This document shows positions 63,507-64,000 of a stretch of 64,000 bases of DNA, one piece after another. This DNA is from Merluccius polli (Eukaryota > Chordata > Actinopteri > Gadiformes > Merlucciidae): the NCBI GenBank assembly GCA_030340625.1, contig JAOPHQ010001994.1:62001-126000 (forward strand), given 5' to 3'. Every line of letters begins with the position of its first letter. Positions within the stretch are counted from its first letter, which is position 1. Below the pieces are notes generated by a model. The model was given only the letters and a program-made list of their open reading frames with translations. It had not been told where the DNA came from and did no database searches. A program made the translations under genes and the position numbers.

Positions 63507-64000
63507 ACTGCGCGCAACGTGGTTTCTGGCGCATGAAATACGTCACCACCAAACGTTAGCGATTGGTTAAGGCAGATCCAGAGTGGCACTGGGCAGAGCC
63601 AATAGGTTTTAAACTTCAACAGCACCCGCCTTCAAGTGAGACATTGTTTGTCTCTACAGCACTGCTAGACCTTTAGTATGAAGGTAATGAGTACCAAGGT
63701 CTAGTTAGGACTAGGCTAGGTCCATCGGCCAATCAGATCGCGGTTATGCAAATACACTAGCGTGCCGCTACCAGAGCTATAGAGAAAACAGAGTTACGAC
63801 ACGCTTTGATGTCGCCGCCAGGGCTGTCACGTGGTTCATGTAAGCCTCAATAGTTCCAAACAAACCGCAAGCTGCCATAGCGGTCATTGACTTGTATTGA
63901 CAGAGTGAGCTATTGCATGGTAAATATCAAAATAAAACACACGTTTTTGCGCTATTGCATGTATGTTAGCGTCAATTATGCTTTTGAGCTGTAGTACTGC
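63507..64000. other. right edge spacer
   Basis: AT/GC-balanced DNA with a partial inverted pair, 'agacctttagta' and 'aaggtctag', at 63668-63704. No gene or element end could be supported before the window edge. Confidence 0.35.

Noticed and set aside
63273..63570. short open frames at the right edge
   Set aside because: They cross the right end of the CATAGAC MITE and its duplication, so they are not single genes.

Overview
This 64 kb window looks like repeat-dense, gene-poor DNA from a teleost fish. The evidence is the mix of element families: Ty3/gypsy elements, hAT and PIF/Harbinger transposons, KDZ (Zisupton-like) transposases, SAMD3-like genes and a motif shared by many fish SINEs. I see no convincing single-copy host gene, rRNA, tRNA or CRISPR array. 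Almost every long reading frame belongs to a mobile element or to a high-copy, transposon-like gene family. The species cannot be named from sequence alone.

Layout. 0.3-5.5 kb: a multi-exon KDZ transposase-like gene (+), broken by a stop, frameshifts, a 637-bp MITE inside an exon and a hAT end. 7.2-8.2 kb: a non-autonomous hAT. 9.0-15.4 kb: two decayed minus-strand genes in tandem, a C2H2-finger transposase-like gene followed by a SAMD3-like gene. 16.2-17.1 kb: a probable solo LTR with a MITE inside it. 17.3-24.6 kb: a structurally complete PIF/Harbinger element (TSD TAA) with a Myb-like gene and a HARBI1-like transposase in convergent orientation. A 3.3-kb autonomous-type hAT (TSD GTTGAGAT) sits in the Myb intron. 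26.9-35.1 kb: a full-length, young Ty3/gypsy element with open gag and pol, whose LTR contains what looks like an intron-less copy of its own leader RNA. 36-40.5 kb: MITEs and tandem repeats. 40.8-48.6 kb: a spliced gene (+) whose last three exons encode a chromodomain; it has a duplicated Gln/Pro-rich exon. 50.4-52.5 kb: the 5' exons of a second, better preserved KDZ gene (-), convergent with the chromodomain gene. 52.9-55.3 kb: three levels of nested transposons. 58.2-63.3 kb: a very young Gmr1-type gypsy element (-) with integrase before reverse transcriptase, a SCAN-like gag and LTRs that look identical, inserted inside a hAT-like MITE.

How the parts relate. Most intervals can be assigned by exact target-site duplications, which also order the insertions. 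The two themes most worth following are (1) the gypsy LTR that appears to have captured a spliced copy of its own RNA, and (2) two convergent or tandem gene pairs (KDZ plus chromodomain; C2H2 transposase-like plus SAMD3-like) that may be the paired genes of large, poorly described fish DNA transposons. All calls are from reading the sequence; no database was searched.
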